Shown one piece after another: positions 9,256 to 18,275 of a DNA stretch of 64,000 nt; the first letter of the stretch is position 1, and every line of letters begins with the position of its first letter. The notes under the pieces are model-generated. The model made no database searches and was not told the DNA's origin. It saw nothing but the letters and a program-made list of their open reading frames with translations. This stretch comes from an uncultured Desulfuromusa sp. GTDB taxonomy: Bacteria > Desulfobacterota > Desulfuromonadia > Desulfuromonadales > Geopsychrobacteraceae. Made by a program: the position numbers and the translations under genes. The stretch lies in contig NZ_OY776574.1 in assembly GCF_963675815.1 (NCBI RefSeq), positions 552,001 through 616,000 of the forward strand. The letters run 5' to 3'.

Positions 9256-9591
9256 GTGCAGAAGAAATTATTTTTTACTATAATTCTAACCACATATTCT
9301 GTTTTTCTTTTTGCCGCCATGGTTATTGCTGCGGATGATCCCCCTCAAATTAATCCAGCCCTTAGACTTATCAACGGCCTTGGTTGCAAAGGATGCCACA
9401 CGATCAGTGGTGAGGGAGGATCTTTGGCTGCTGACCTGACCCAGATAGGGAGCCGCATGTCAAAAAAACAAATCCGTGCCCAACTCGTTGCTGAACCGGC
9501 AACAAGATCCGGGGGATTTATGCCCAGCTACAAGTCACTGTCGGAGAAAGATTTAAATGACATCAGTGAATACCTGTACAACCTCCCTTAA
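9256..9591 (+). CDS. Exported monohaem cytochrome c
   Basis: A 111-residue periplasmic class I c-type cytochrome. A signal peptide (residues 1-25, cleavage near VIA-ADD) is followed by the haem site CKGCH (Cys44, Cys47, His48) and a probable distal methionine ligand Met89 in GGFMPSY. The start is GTG at 9256 behind a GGGAGGA ribosome site. It resembles the small cytochrome c / cbb3-associated domain family. It is followed after 20 bases by trmB, probably a matter of shared transcription rather than function. The redox partner is unknown. Confidence 0.88.
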   Translation: MQKKLFFTIILTTYSVFLFAAMVIAADDPPQINPALRLINGLGCKGCHTISGEGGSLAADLTQIGSRMSKKQIRAQLVAEPATRSGGFMPSYKSLSEKDLNDISEYLYNLP

Positions 9592-9611
9592 CCCTGATTG
9601 AGAAGAAAAAA

Positions 9612-10301
9612 ATGCCTCAAAGAATGACCCTGATCACATCTCCAATCTTTATTCCAGAAGCCCGTTTAAAGAGTGCCGGCAATTTCAATGCCCTTTTTGG
9701 CAATAATAATCCTTTGGCCCTTGAAATCGGGTGTGGAATTGGCGACTTCGTGGTTCAGATTGCCGCACGTCATCCGGAACTTAACTTTATTGCTATCGAT
9801 ATTTTTAATCAGGGATGCCGCCAGACCTGCAACAGAATTGAGCGCTCCGGACTGACCAATATTCTGATGATGCGAATAGAAGCACGCTATCTGATGCACA
9901 ATTATCTGGGGAAGGACAGCCTGCAAGCGATCTATATCAACTGTCCAGATCCCTGGCCTAAAAAAAGACAGCGTAAACGCAGGTTACTGAATCAGGACTT
10001 TCTCGATCTGTCCCTCTATTGTTTACAGGATGGCGGTTCTTTAAATTTCTGTACTGATTTTGCTGACTATGGTGAATCAGCGGCAGAGCTTTTAAATCAG
10101 GAGCTGAGGTTTGAAAACCTCGCCTCGACGCCCTACACCCATGATCTTGGTGATTATCCGATTTCTAAATATATGCAACGGTTTTTAGACCTCGATCAGC
10201 CCATTTACCTATGCCGCTATCGTAAAAAACCCGGGTTGAAAATTGACAAGCCGAGCTTAAGCAAAGGTTTCCGGCTCCGATGGCCTCAGGACAACAAGTG
10301 A
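9612..10301 (+). CDS. trmB: tRNA (guanine-N7-)-methyltransferase
   Basis: SAM-dependent enzyme that makes 7-methylguanosine at position 46 of tRNA variable loops. The 229-residue protein has the SAM motif EIGCGIGDF (38-46) and the family signature CPDPWPKKR starting at Cys111, followed by a basic KRRLL patch. Its 3' end overlaps the start of truD by 22 bases, so two tRNA-modification genes are coupled. Confidence 0.93.
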   Translation: MPQRMTLITSPIFIPEARLKSAGNFNALFGNNNPLALEIGCGIGDFVVQIAARHPELNFIAIDIFNQGCRQTCNRIERSGLTNILMMRIEARYLMHNYLGKDSLQAIYINCPDPWPKKRQRKRRLLNQDFLDLSLYCLQDGGSLNFCTDFADYGESAAELLNQELRFENLASTPYTHDLGDYPISKYMQRFLDLDQPIYLCRYRKKPGLKIDKPSLSKGFRLRWPQDNK

Positions 10302-11521
10302 ATTGGTTGACGGCAGATATCCCTGGAACCGGAGGGATTTACAAACAAACGGCTGAGGATTTTCAGGTCGAAGAAATCCCGCTTTACCCATGCTCCGGAG
10401 AGGGAGAACATCTCTATCTCTGGATTGAAAAAACCGGGATCACAACCCGGAACCTGTTATCTCAACTCTCCCAAGGATTAAAACTCAAAGATCGGGAGAT
10501 TGGTTATGCCGGACTAAAAGACGCCCGCGCTTTGACCCGACAAATGATATCTGTTCCATTCAATAAAATTGATGACATCGGGAAACTGGACCTCAAAGGT
10601 TGTAAAATATTAAAGATCAGTCGTCACAACAATAAACTTCGTCTTGGTCACCTCTCTGGAAACCGTTTCACTATCACCCTGCGGAACACCCTCGCAGAAG
10701 CTGTGCCACGTGCTGAAAAAATCCTTACGCAACTCCAGCAACGTGGTGTTCCAAATTTGTTTGGTGAGCAGCGCTATGGAATTCTGGGAAACTCGGCAAA
10801 ACTGGGACAATTTTTTGTGCAAAAAGAATTTACCCTATTCTGTCAGGAGTTTATTGGGAATCCACAACTGATCCGCAACCCCGAGTGGAAAAAAGCAGCA
10901 GAGTATTTTCAACAAGGTCAACTTCAAGCCGCCTATGACAATCTGCCGGGAAAGATGCGCGATGAACGACGTCTCCTGCGGATGTTACTCGAAGGAAAAT
11001 CTCACCACACTGCCGTCACGGCATTACCACGCAATCTGCTGCGACTGTTTCTCTCAGCCACGCAATCATATTTTTTTGATCAACTGCTCCAACAGCGTCT
11101 TGCCGGACTCGATTTGCTCATTGATGGCGATATTGCCGTAAAGCATAGTAACGGAGCCTGCTTCAGAGTGGAAAATGCGGTACAAGAGCAGCAGCGCGCC
11201 AACAATTTTGAAATCAGTCCCTCCGCACCTCTTTTCGGCAGTAAAGTCATGCTTGCTATGGGCCAACCCGGAACAGCCGAAAAAACCTTACTACAAGAGT
11301 CCGGATTGACCCTTGACAGCTGGAAACTTCCTCAGGGCCTGACAATGCCTGGTGAACGCCGTCCGCTAAGAGTGCCCCTCGGTGAAGTTCAAATCGTTCA
11401 TGCGGGGAAAAGCCATTTGACCCTTAGCTTTATTTTACCTAAAGGCAGTTATGCCACCAGCGTTTTGCGTGAATTGACAAAACAAACTGATCCCGGTCAT
11501 CTTATATCCATCACACAATAA
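10280..11521 (+). CDS. truD: tRNA pseudouridine(13) synthase
   Basis: Makes pseudouridine at position 13 of tRNA-Glu and others. The 413-residue protein carries GYAGLKDARA (75-84), with Asp81 the predicted catalytic aspartate, plus the VPNLFGEQRYG motif and the TruD insertion domain. The ATG at 10280 lies inside the end of trmB in another frame, indicating translational coupling. The length is typical for the full enzyme with its insertion domain. Confidence 0.93.
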   Translation: MASGQQVNWLTADIPGTGGIYKQTAEDFQVEEIPLYPCSGEGEHLYLWIEKTGITTRNLLSQLSQGLKLKDREIGYAGLKDARALTRQMISVPFNKIDDIGKLDLKGCKILKISRHNNKLRLGHLSGNRFTITLRNTLAEAVPRAEKILTQLQQRGVPNLFGEQRYGILGNSAKLGQFFVQKEFTLFCQEFIGNPQLIRNPEWKKAAEYFQQGQLQAAYDNLPGKMRDERRLLRMLLEGKSHHTAVTALPRNLLRLFLSATQSYFFDQLLQQRLAGLDLLIDGDIAVKHSNGACFRVENAVQEQQRANNFEISPSAPLFGSKVMLAMGQPGTAEKTLLQESGLTLDSWKLPQGLTMPGERRPLRVPLGEVQIVHAGKSHLTLSFILPKGSYATSVLRELTKQTDPGHLISITQ

Positions 11522-11546
11522 ATTATATTTTTTGCGGCAGAAATGT

Positions 11547-11575
11547 TTGACAAGAATAGAACAGCATTCTATAAT
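11547..11575 (+). promoter_or_regulatory. Perfect-consensus sigma70 promoter (P1) of the iclR-family gene
   Basis: TTGACA (11547-11552), a 17-base spacer and TATAAT (11570-11575) match the sigma70 consensus at all twelve positions. Initiation near 11582 gives a leader of about 110 bases to the regulator start at 11693. Confidence 0.75.
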
Positions 11576-11618
11576 TCAACAAAAGAGAAAAAACTCACTA
11601 TAAACATACCTATACTTC

Positions 11619-11647
11619 TTGACAGTGGCTCTCCTCGGGGCTAGTAT
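11619..11647 (+). promoter_or_regulatory. Second tandem promoter (P2) of the iclR-family gene
   Basis: TTGACA (11619-11624), 17 bases, then TAGTAT (11642-11647). It lies downstream of P1, so the regulator may be transcribed from two starts. The -10 box matches only four of six positions. Confidence 0.45.
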
Positions 11648-11692
11648 CGTCGCCAATATCTATCAGAAAAAAACAAGAAGGGTACAACCGCC

Positions 11693-12475
11693 ATGGTCAA
11701 AAAGGACAAATCGGAATATATCATTCAAGCCGTTTCTCACGCGCTCGATCTACTTGAGCAATTTCACGATGATGTTGATGAACTTGGAGTTACTGAACTG
11801 AGCAAGCGTCTCAAGCTCCATAAAAATAACGTTTTCCGGTTACTGGCAACTCTCGAATCACGCGGCTATATTGAGCAGAACAAAGCAACTGAAAATTATC
11901 GTCTAGGTCTTAAAGCTCTGGAATTAGGGCAGACATTCATTAAGCAAATGGGTCTGTTGCGCCAGGCAAAACCAATCCTTGAGCAAATGGTGGAAGAGAG
12001 CAACGAAACGGCATATGTTGCTATCTACAAAGAAAACCATATTGTCTATCTGGACGTTGTTGAAACCAACCTTACCGTCAGGGTTGTATCTCGTGTCGGC
12101 TCAAGGCTTCCCGCATATTGTACCGCAGCGGGTAAAGTCCATATGGCATACATGACTGAAGAAGAGCTGGATTCACTACTAGATGGTCTAAACCCTATCC
12201 AGTATACCCCCACGACAATCTGTACCCCAGAGGGGATAACGAAAGAGCTCGCCAAAATTCGTGAACAGGGCTACGCCTTTGATGATGAAGAACTTGATCT
12301 TGGTGTTCGCTGTATTGCCGCTCCAATCCGCGATTATACCCGTAGAATTGTAGGATCAATCAGTATCTCCGGCCCAACGATGCGGGTCAGCAACGCGCGA
12401 ACCGAAAGTGAACTTGTCCCCCTCGTCCTGAAAGCATCAACCGAACTTTCAACCCGGCTGGGTTACCCCAAATAA
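11693..12475 (+). CDS. IclR-family transcriptional regulator
   Basis: A 260-residue one-component regulator. An N-terminal winged helix-turn-helix covers about residues 10-70 (VTELSKRLKLHKNNVFRLL), followed by an IclR effector domain with the conserved PAYCTAAGKVHMA and GVRCIAAPIRD stretches. The family usually senses small organic acids or aromatic intermediates. It is preceded by two tandem promoters, one of perfect consensus, and closed by a strong terminator, so it forms its own transcription unit. The target genes are not evident; the catabolic locus at 32-50 kb has its own GntR regulator. Confidence 0.92.
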   Translation: MVKKDKSEYIIQAVSHALDLLEQFHDDVDELGVTELSKRLKLHKNNVFRLLATLESRGYIEQNKATENYRLGLKALELGQTFIKQMGLLRQAKPILEQMVEESNETAYVAIYKENHIVYLDVVETNLTVRVVSRVGSRLPAYCTAAGKVHMAYMTEEELDSLLDGLNPIQYTPTTICTPEGITKELAKIREQGYAFDDEELDLGVRCIAAPIRDYTRRIVGSISISGPTMRVSNARTESELVPLVLKASTELSTRLGYPK

Positions 12476-12498
12476 ATCATTCTTGGTTTCAAATTCAG

Positions 12499-12526
12499 AA
12501 AAGGCTCCTCGTAGGAGCCTTTTCTA
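12499..12526 (+). terminator. Rho-independent terminator after the iclR-family gene
   Basis: AAAAGGCTCCT (12499-12509) and AGGAGCCTTTT (12513-12523) form an 11-bp perfect stem with a CGT loop, ending in a T-run. Confidence 0.9.
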
Positions 12527-12531
12527 TTTGT

Positions 12532-13329
12532 ATGGAGATTTTCACCTCAATGCAATGGATTGAACAAGAAATAGAACTGGCTAAACATGAAGGGGTTACA
12601 CATCAGGAAAACCTCCCTTTTCTCCTGTTGCCTGAAAAACCCAACGGTCAAGCGATTATGCTGATTCATGGCTTTAGCTCAAGCCCGAAAGAAATGTCTC
12701 TTCTGGGAACAGAACTATTCAGACACAACTTTACTGTTTACGGTGTCCGTCTTCCCGGTCACGGCACAACACCTGAGGATCTGGCGACACGCCGAGCCGA
12801 AGAGTGGTATGCGACCATCGAACGCGGCTACCAATCTCTGCTGGCAATGAATTTTGAAATCAGTGCTGTAGGATTGAGTACCGGAGCATTATTAACTTTA
12901 AAGTTGGCCCTAAAACATCCGTTAGAAAAAATTATTCTCCTCTCCCCTTTCTTGCAACTGCAGCATTTTCTTGCCCCTTTTGCCGGGCCGCTGAGTTACC
13001 TCATTCCCTATCAGAAAAAAACCATTCTCGAGGCAGAGGCCCCCTTTTATTATCACCTGCGACCACTCAAAGGAATTGCACAGATCAATTCCCTGTGCAA
13101 ACAGCTGTCCAGCAAGCTTAAAAATATAAAAGCCCCAAGTCTGACCCTTGCATCCACAGGAGACAAAACCATAGCGAAAGGAAGTGCTGCAAAGGTTTAT
13201 CAACAACTGGGGGGATGCCAGAAACAATTCTACTGCTATGGCAATGATGTTCCACACGTGTTAACCACAGTGGGAAACCCGCAATTACAGGATGTCTTAC
13301 AACGTTGCATTAAGTTCTTTGAAACTTAA
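12532..13329 (+). CDS. Alpha/beta hydrolase (carboxylesterase or monoacylglycerol-lipase type)
   Basis: A 265-residue serine hydrolase. The oxyanion segment is IHGFSSS, the nucleophile is Ser116 in GLSTG, and Asp211 (STGDKT) and His242 (VPHVL) complete the triad. The nearest family is the bacterial carboxylesterase Est30 / monoglyceride lipase group. The ATG at 12532 lies right behind the iclR terminator with no clear ribosome site; ATG 12550 is an alternative. It is convergent with coaE. The substrate is unknown. Confidence 0.85.
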   Translation: MEIFTSMQWIEQEIELAKHEGVTHQENLPFLLLPEKPNGQAIMLIHGFSSSPKEMSLLGTELFRHNFTVYGVRLPGHGTTPEDLATRRAEEWYATIERGYQSLLAMNFEISAVGLSTGALLTLKLALKHPLEKIILLSPFLQLQHFLAPFAGPLSYLIPYQKKTILEAEAPFYYHLRPLKGIAQINSLCKQLSSKLKNIKAPSLTLASTGDKTIAKGSAAKVYQQLGGCQKQFYCYGNDVPHVLTTVGNPQLQDVLQRCIKFFET

Positions 13330-13457
13330 AATTGATGTTCCCCCCTGGAGTATTATCATTACAGATATGGACCTCTTAAGAAAGGCTTTGTTTCGATTAT
13401 ACAGTCAAACAAACATTGGTGAAGTAAAATTTCAGATTAAGACCCCTCATTCATCTT

Positions 13458-14078
13458 CTAAACCGGTGCTGTCACCGTCAATCTTGGCCACAGTGAATCC
13501 ACCTGATGTATCGTTTCCTCAACCGATCCGGAATTATCAATGACGTAATCAGCGCGGGATATTTTCTGTTGTTGCGGCATCTGTGCTGCCATTCGTTCTT
13601 TCGCAGCAGCTTCACTCAGTCCATCCCGAACCTGCAGACGTTTGAGCTGTTCAACTGGATCAATCTTCACGACCAGAACCTTATCGACACGCGCTTCCGC
13701 CCCAACCTCAAATAACAAGGGTGCCTCGTATACAATCAGGGAAACGCCCTCTCTTTGTTTCAACTCCTGAAGCCGTTCAATCGATTTTTTAGCTATTTCC
13801 GGATGGACAATCCGGTTCAACATCGCCCGAACTTTCACATCCGCAAAAACCATTTGTCCGAGCTTATCCCGATCCAGATGACCATCATTTTTGAGAACCT
13901 CTGCACCAAATACATCAACGATCTTCTTCAAAGCAGATGATCCTGCTTCAACCACTTCACGGGCCAATTGATCAGCGTCAACAATGACAGCACCCCGGCG
14001 TGCCAGCTCTTTTGATACGGTACTTTTCCCCGAAGCAATATTCCCTGTGATACCAAGGATCAAAACATTCCCATCCAT
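13458..14078 (-). CDS. coaE: Dephospho-CoA kinase
   Basis: Last step of coenzyme A synthesis: phosphorylation of the 3'-hydroxyl of dephospho-CoA. The 206-residue protein has the P-loop GNIASGKST at residues 12-20, the DADQLAREVV segment after it and the lid region RLQVRDGLSEAAA. GGAG lies seven bases before the ATG at 14078. The length is normal. Confidence 0.94.
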   Translation of the reverse strand: MDGNVLILGITGNIASGKSTVSKELARRGAVIVDADQLAREVVEAGSSALKKIVDVFGAEVLKNDGHLDRDKLGQMVFADVKVRAMLNRIVHPEIAKKSIERLQELKQREGVSLIVYEAPLLFEVGAEARVDKVLVVKIDPVEQLKRLQVRDGLSEAAAKERMAAQMPQQQKISRADYVIDNSGSVEETIHQVDSLWPRLTVTAPV

Positions 14079-14175
14079 TTCACAACTCCACTATGCCAAA
14101 ATAATTCTCAGAAACAACAGCTGCGCCGAGCAGACACTTGACTTTATTCGCAAATTCATGATGATCGTAACATCT

Positions 14176-14991
14176 ATGAATTCATCTGAATACAATTTCA
14201 AACGGTGTAAACTCTGTGGAACTTTCGCCGCACAAGCCACATACGATCTGAAAAGCAGTATTATCTATGTTTGTCAGCATTGCGACTTTCATTTCCTGAA
14301 CCATCTGGATCATACTCCTGAAAAAAACCATTGTACAATTCAACTGAACATTCAAAATCGGAAATACCTGGATTCCCGGGCTGATGAAAATGCTTCCCTG
14401 CATCTGAGTCGCCTCACATTCATGCAGAGTCATATATCTCTCTCTGGAGCCAAAGTTCTGGATATCGGTGCAGGACTGGGACAATTTCATTCACTGTTGC
14501 GGACTCAGGGGGCTGAAAGTCATGGAATTGAACCCAGCGACATCCGGAGAGAATATGCCCAACAACAATCCGGCATTCAACTGCAAAGTGAGCTGGTTGA
14601 CGATAATTATTGGCAAACATCATATGTCCAATATTTTGATGCCATGACCCTGTGGGATGTCATTGAGCATGTCAACTTCCCCAAAGAGACGATTGAGTCG
14701 GCCTGCCGGTTACTCAAAACGGGCGGGATATTATTTCTGGATACGCCCTCACGAGAGAGTTTATCCTACGGAATAAGCCAGAAATTTTATCGCTATATGC
14801 CCGGGAAAATGAGCCTGTTCCTTCCCAGTTTTTACTCTACAGCTCCCTATGGTCACAAACAGATTTTCACCCCGAGTCAACTCAGCGATCTATTTGAGAG
14901 CAGCGGATTAGAGATCATTTTTTCCTCCCGTTCGTACACAAATCGGCTTTTTTCAAGTCACAAAATAATCCTGGCCGGCCGCAAAGTATAA
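14176..14991 (+). CDS. Zinc-ribbon class I SAM-dependent methyltransferase
   Basis: About 271 residues. A zinc ribbon at the N-terminus (CKLCG then CQHCDFHFLN) precedes a Rossmann methyltransferase domain with SAM motif VLDIGAGLGQF and the post-motif LWDVIEHV. Such ribbon-plus-methyltransferase proteins are often sugar or cell-surface modifying enzymes, but the substrate is unknown here. The frame is open upstream to 13984, inside antisense coaE; the ATGs at 14158, 14161 and 14176 are better starts, though none has a clear ribosome site. I chose 14176, which starts just before the ribbon. Confidence 0.8.
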   Translation: MNSSEYNFKRCKLCGTFAAQATYDLKSSIIYVCQHCDFHFLNHLDHTPEKNHCTIQLNIQNRKYLDSRADENASLHLSRLTFMQSHISLSGAKVLDIGAGLGQFHSLLRTQGAESHGIEPSDIRREYAQQQSGIQLQSELVDDNYWQTSYVQYFDAMTLWDVIEHVNFPKETIESACRLLKTGGILFLDTPSRESLSYGISQKFYRYMPGKMSLFLPSFYSTAPYGHKQIFTPSQLSDLFESSGLEIIFSSRSYTNRLFSSHKIILAGRKV

Positions 14992-15033
14992 AGAGACATG
15001 AAGCTGCTGTTTTTTGGGCAACCCAGGCATGGA

Positions 15034-15058
15034 GGGCAGTTCCTGCCGTTTCCCTTTT
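15034..15058 (+). terminator. Weak terminator after the methyltransferase gene
   Basis: GGCAG (15035-15039), a TTC loop and CTGCC (15043-15047) are followed by GTTTCCCTTTT. The stem is short, so this is tentative. Confidence 0.35.
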
Positions 15059-15184
15059 CATTGTGTTATCGGATCAGAGCCATTAAATATGTAAATTAAA
15101 AAATAAATGCTAGAATATGATTTTAACCGCCCGACAAAGAGATGATGAATTCTCTTGGCTAACAGAGAGAAAGAAAGGATGACG

Positions 15185-15682
15185 ATGAAAAAATTAATAC
15201 TGATATTGATGATCTGCTTTTTTGCCACAGGGGCTCTTGCAGAGACGCAAGGGTTCCAGTTGAGCTTCATTCCTGACATTGCCATTCACTCCAGAACCAC
15301 CCACATCAAGGGTGTCTCGCTTAATCTCTGGGGTGAAAATCCTCAAACAGGCTTTGCGCTTGGGGTTGTCAATGGCTCCACAGGAAACAGTTCAGGTATT
15401 TCCCTCGGGTTATTGGCAAATTATGCAGAGAACTATGAGGGAGCTCAACTTGCATGGATCGCAAACTACTCTTCCGCAAAATTAAGCGGGTTGCAATTGG
15501 CAGCTTTCAACTATGCAGAAAATTTACATGGTGTTCAAGTCGGCTATGTTAACTTCGCAGATACCTCTGATAGAGGGGTTCAAGTCGGATTGATCAACAT
15601 CATGAATAACACAAAACAATGGTTCCGCAATTTCCCTAATGAAATTGCGCCCGTTATGCCTTTTGTCAACTGGCGCTTCTAA
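15185..15682 (+). CDS. Exported repeat protein resembling LA_2272-type surface repeats
   Basis: A 165-residue protein with a clear signal peptide (MKKLILILMICFFATGALA). The mature part consists of about four repeats of roughly 20-22 residues, each with a G-[VI]-x-[LV]-G-x-[VL]-x-N-x-A-like core (for example GISLGLLANYAEN, GLQLAAFNYAEN, GVQVGYVNFAD and GVQVGLIN). This pattern is that of the LA_2272 surface-repeat family, predicted to form beta-rich outer-membrane or surface structures. The start is ATG 15185, about seven bases after AAAGGA; the frame is open to 15155. A strong terminator follows. The function is unknown. Confidence 0.7.
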   Translation: MKKLILILMICFFATGALAETQGFQLSFIPDIAIHSRTTHIKGVSLNLWGENPQTGFALGVVNGSTGNSSGISLGLLANYAENYEGAQLAWIANYSSAKLSGLQLAAFNYAENLHGVQVGYVNFADTSDRGVQVGLINIMNNTKQWFRNFPNEIAPVMPFVNWRF

Positions 15683-15721
15683 TTCTTCAGCATCAGGGCA
15701 TCTTCTTACACAGAACATCAG

Positions 15722-15750
15722 GCGGAGTCATGCAATGGCTCCGCTTTTTG
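15722..15750 (+). terminator. Rho-independent terminator after the repeat protein
   Basis: A 10-bp stem (15722-15731 with 15735-15744), one wobble pair, a GCA loop, then TTTTTGTTT. Confidence 0.88.
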
Positions 15751-15784
15751 TTTCAGAGGTCGGCTTGAATTGCCTCCTCTCCTG

Positions 15785-16588
15785 CTAAGCCATCAATTGT
15801 CCACCATTCACTTCAATAATTTGCCCGGTGACATAGCCGCTCAAACTCTCAGCAGCAAGATATAAAGCCGTGCCGGCACAGTCCTCCGCTACTCCCAGTC
15901 TCTGCAATGGGATTCCCTTTCGCGTCTTTTCCAGTTTATCCAGACTCGAAAAGCGCTCATGAAATGTCGTATCAATGGTTCCCGGAGAAATTGCATTGAC
16001 CCGAATATGCCGATCTGCCAACTCGCGTGCCAGAGAGCGAGTCAGGGTGCTGACAAAGGCTTTTGAAGCACTATAAATGGAAGAACCCGGACTGCCACCG
16101 GTCCGTGCGGAAATTGAGCCGACATTAATAATACAGCCCCTGTCCTGCGTGGAAAACACCGGCAAAGCACTCTGGCAAGCAGTCACGACTGAGCGGGCGT
16201 TGAGATTAAAGACCTGATCAATAAAATCATCATCCACTTCTGCCAATGTCCGCCTGGCAACCATACTCCCGGCATTATTGACAAGGATATCCAGCTGTCC
16301 AAAATGTTGGATGGTTTTCTCTATCACTTCTTTGACTGCGAAACTGGAGCTGAAATCCGCTTGAAGCGGTAAAGCTTCACCTCCAGCGGTGCAGATTCTC
16401 GCAACAGATTCTGAAACCATCTGAAAATCACTGTGGTGATAATGGATACCAACCTTTGCTCCATACCGCCCAAAAGCTTCTGTGATAGCAGCTCCGATCC
16501 CGCTGCCCCCCCCGGTGACCAAAACCACTTTTCCGGAAAGATCGTCCCTGAGTAAATCTGTCGGCACTTCAGTGAGAGGTTCCATCAC
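15785..16588 (-). CDS. Short-chain dehydrogenase/reductase coupled to glpK
   Basis: Classical SDR of 267 residues with NAD(P)-binding TGGGSGIG, NNAG, catalytic Ser in NVGSIS and YSASK, ending in VNGGQLMA. Its ATG overlaps the glpK stop codon (ATGA), so it is translationally coupled to glycerol kinase. The substrate is unknown; a 3-oxoacyl or polyol dehydrogenase is equally compatible with sequence. The coupling suggests a role with glycerol, dihydroxyacetone or another small polyol. Confidence 0.85.
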   Translation of the reverse strand: MMEPLTEVPTDLLRDDLSGKVVLVTGGGSGIGAAITEAFGRYGAKVGIHYHHSDFQMVSESVARICTAGGEALPLQADFSSSFAVKEVIEKTIQHFGQLDILVNNAGSMVARRTLAEVDDDFIDQVFNLNARSVVTACQSALPVFSTQDRGCIINVGSISARTGGSPGSSIYSASKAFVSTLTRSLARELADRHIRVNAISPGTIDTTFHERFSSLDKLEKTRKGIPLQRLGVAEDCAGTALYLAAESLSGYVTGQIIEVNGGQLMA

Positions 16589-18081
16589 TCATTATCCCCT
16601 TCCAAAACTCTGGAGAGAGCTTTTTGCCAGCCCTTTAGCAGTCTGTTCCGCTCCATTTGACCCAGTTGCGGAGTGAATAACGCATCTCTTTCCCAGTGAT
16701 GACAGATATCAGCAAGAGATTCAAACAATCCCAACTGCACCCCCGCCAGATAAGCTGCCCCCAGTGCTGTGGTTTCCGTCACCTTGGGACGCTCAACCGG
16801 AACATCCAACAGATCAGCCAGAAACTGTAAAAACCAGTTATTTGCCGCCATGCCGCCATCAACCCGTAACGTTTTTTGCGTCGTCTCACTATCCCGCTGC
16901 ATTGCCGCCATCAAATCATAGGTCTGGTAACCAACGGATTCAAGTCCCGCACGAACAATTTCAGCAATCCCGGTGTCCCGAGTTAACCCAAAGATAGCCC
17001 CACGTGCACGGGGATCCCAGTGCGGAGCCCCCAGACCCGTAAAAGCCGGGACCATGTAAACCCCTCTATTGGAGTCAAGAGATCCCGCCAGACCCTCTAC
17101 TTCCGCTGCCGTATTAACCAGCTTTATGCCATCACGAATCCATTGAATAGCGGCGCCGGCAACAAATATCGAGCCTTCAATGGCATAGGACGTCTCGCCT
17201 TTAATACGATAAGCAATTGTCGTCAACAAACGATTCGTCGATTGATAGGCTTGCTGACCGGTATTGAGCAAAATAAAACAACCGGTTCCATAGGTGCTTT
17301 TTATCATCCCCGGATCGATACACGCCTGCCCGATCGCTGCCGCCTGCTGATCTCCGGCAATCCCGCCAATAGGCAAACGCTGCCTGAACAGGCCTTTCTC
17401 AGTCAGACCGTAATCGGCGGCACAGTCACACACTTCGGGTAGAACTGCCGCTGGAATGTCAAAAAGGTCAAGCAGATCGCTGTCCCACTGTTCGGTGTGA
17501 ATATTATAAAGCATTGTTCGCGAAGCATTGGTCACATCAGTCGCATGGACTGCGCCGCCGGTTAACCGCCAAAGGAGAAAAGTATCAATCGTACCGAAGG
17601 CAAGTTGCCCTGCTTCGGCCCGGGCTCTTGCACCATCAACGTGATTAAGGATCCAGCGCAGTTTGGTCGCCGAAAAGTAAGGATCAAGCAACAGACCAGC
17701 ACGCTCACTGACCAGCTTCTCGCCCACCTCGGCCTTTAATTGATCACACCAGTCAGCCGTGCGGCGATCCTGCCAGACGATGGCATTGAACAAGGGGATT
17801 CCGGTTTGTCGATCCCAGACAAGCGTCGTTTCACGCTGGTTCGTGATGCCGATTCCAGCCACCTCAATCCCGGCCTCGGCAGCCTGATGAAGAACTTGAC
17901 GGCAGACGCTGAGAACCGATTGCCAAATTTCCTCGGGATCATGTTCAACCCAGCCATCCTGGGGAAATATTTGCTGAAACTCCTGCTGAGCAGCAGCAAC
18001 ACAGCGACCGGAAGCAGAGAAAATCATTGCCCGTGAACTCGTGGTTCCCTGATCAATAGCCAGAATATGCCGTTCGCTCAT
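16585..18081 (-). CDS. glpK: Glycerol kinase
   Basis: FGGY-family kinase making sn-glycerol 3-phosphate from glycerol and ATP. The 498-residue protein begins MSERHILAIDQGTTSSR with the phosphate-binding DQGTTSSR motif, and contains TNQRET, the FGGY-type YGTGCF stretch and GAAYLAG near the C-terminus. ATG 18081 lies five bases after GGAGG; an adjacent ATG at 18084 is too close, and the frame opens further to 18141 without a ribosome site. It is divergent from glpR, sharing a regulatory gap with TGTTCA/TGAACA half-sites. Confidence 0.95.
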   Translation of the reverse strand: MSERHILAIDQGTTSSRAMIFSASGRCVAAAQQEFQQIFPQDGWVEHDPEEIWQSVLSVCRQVLHQAAEAGIEVAGIGITNQRETTLVWDRQTGIPLFNAIVWQDRRTADWCDQLKAEVGEKLVSERAGLLLDPYFSATKLRWILNHVDGARARAEAGQLAFGTIDTFLLWRLTGGAVHATDVTNASRTMLYNIHTEQWDSDLLDLFDIPAAVLPEVCDCAADYGLTEKGLFRQRLPIGGIAGDQQAAAIGQACIDPGMIKSTYGTGCFILLNTGQQAYQSTNRLLTTIAYRIKGETSYAIEGSIFVAGAAIQWIRDGIKLVNTAAEVEGLAGSLDSNRGVYMVPAFTGLGAPHWDPRARGAIFGLTRDTGIAEIVRAGLESVGYQTYDLMAAMQRDSETTQKTLRVDGGMAANNWFLQFLADLLDVPVERPKVTETTALGAAYLAGVQLGLFESLADICHHWERDALFTPQLGQMERNRLLKGWQKALSRVLEGDNE

Positions 18082-18151
18082 CATTGCCTCCACTAGAAGA
18101 TTAAGAAAAAGCCTTTCGAAGGTAACCAATCCGAGAATCAATATTTTCAGT

Positions 18152-18242
18152 TATGTTCAAAAGTGAAAATAAAATCCACTTATCACTTGATATATGAACA
18201 ATTACTGCTATAAATGATACAATCATAGCACAAAATGAACAA
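18152..18242. promoter_or_regulatory. Candidate GlpR operator region with three evenly spaced half-sites
   Basis: TGTTCA at 18154 and TGAACA at 18195 and 18236 match the half-site of known GlpR operators. Their first bases are spaced exactly 41 and 41 bases apart, close to four helical turns each. The first is inverted relative to the others. Full palindromes are not evident. The second half-site lies in the spacer of the predicted glpR promoter and the third just downstream of its start, consistent with repression. Confidence 0.5.
18187..18214 (+). promoter_or_regulatory. Candidate promoter of glpR-glpSTPQUV
   Basis: TTGATA (18187-18192), 16 bases, TATAAA (18209-18214). Both boxes match five of six consensus positions. 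Predicted initiation is near 18221, about 55 bases before the glpR ATG. Confidence 0.55.
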
Positions 18243-18275
18243 CGTTTTAAAAATCATCTTCAAAGCTGAATCTTT

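Noticed and set aside
13984..14175. Extended N-terminus for the methyltransferase
   Set aside because: It overlaps coaE antisense and precedes the zinc ribbon with unrelated residues.
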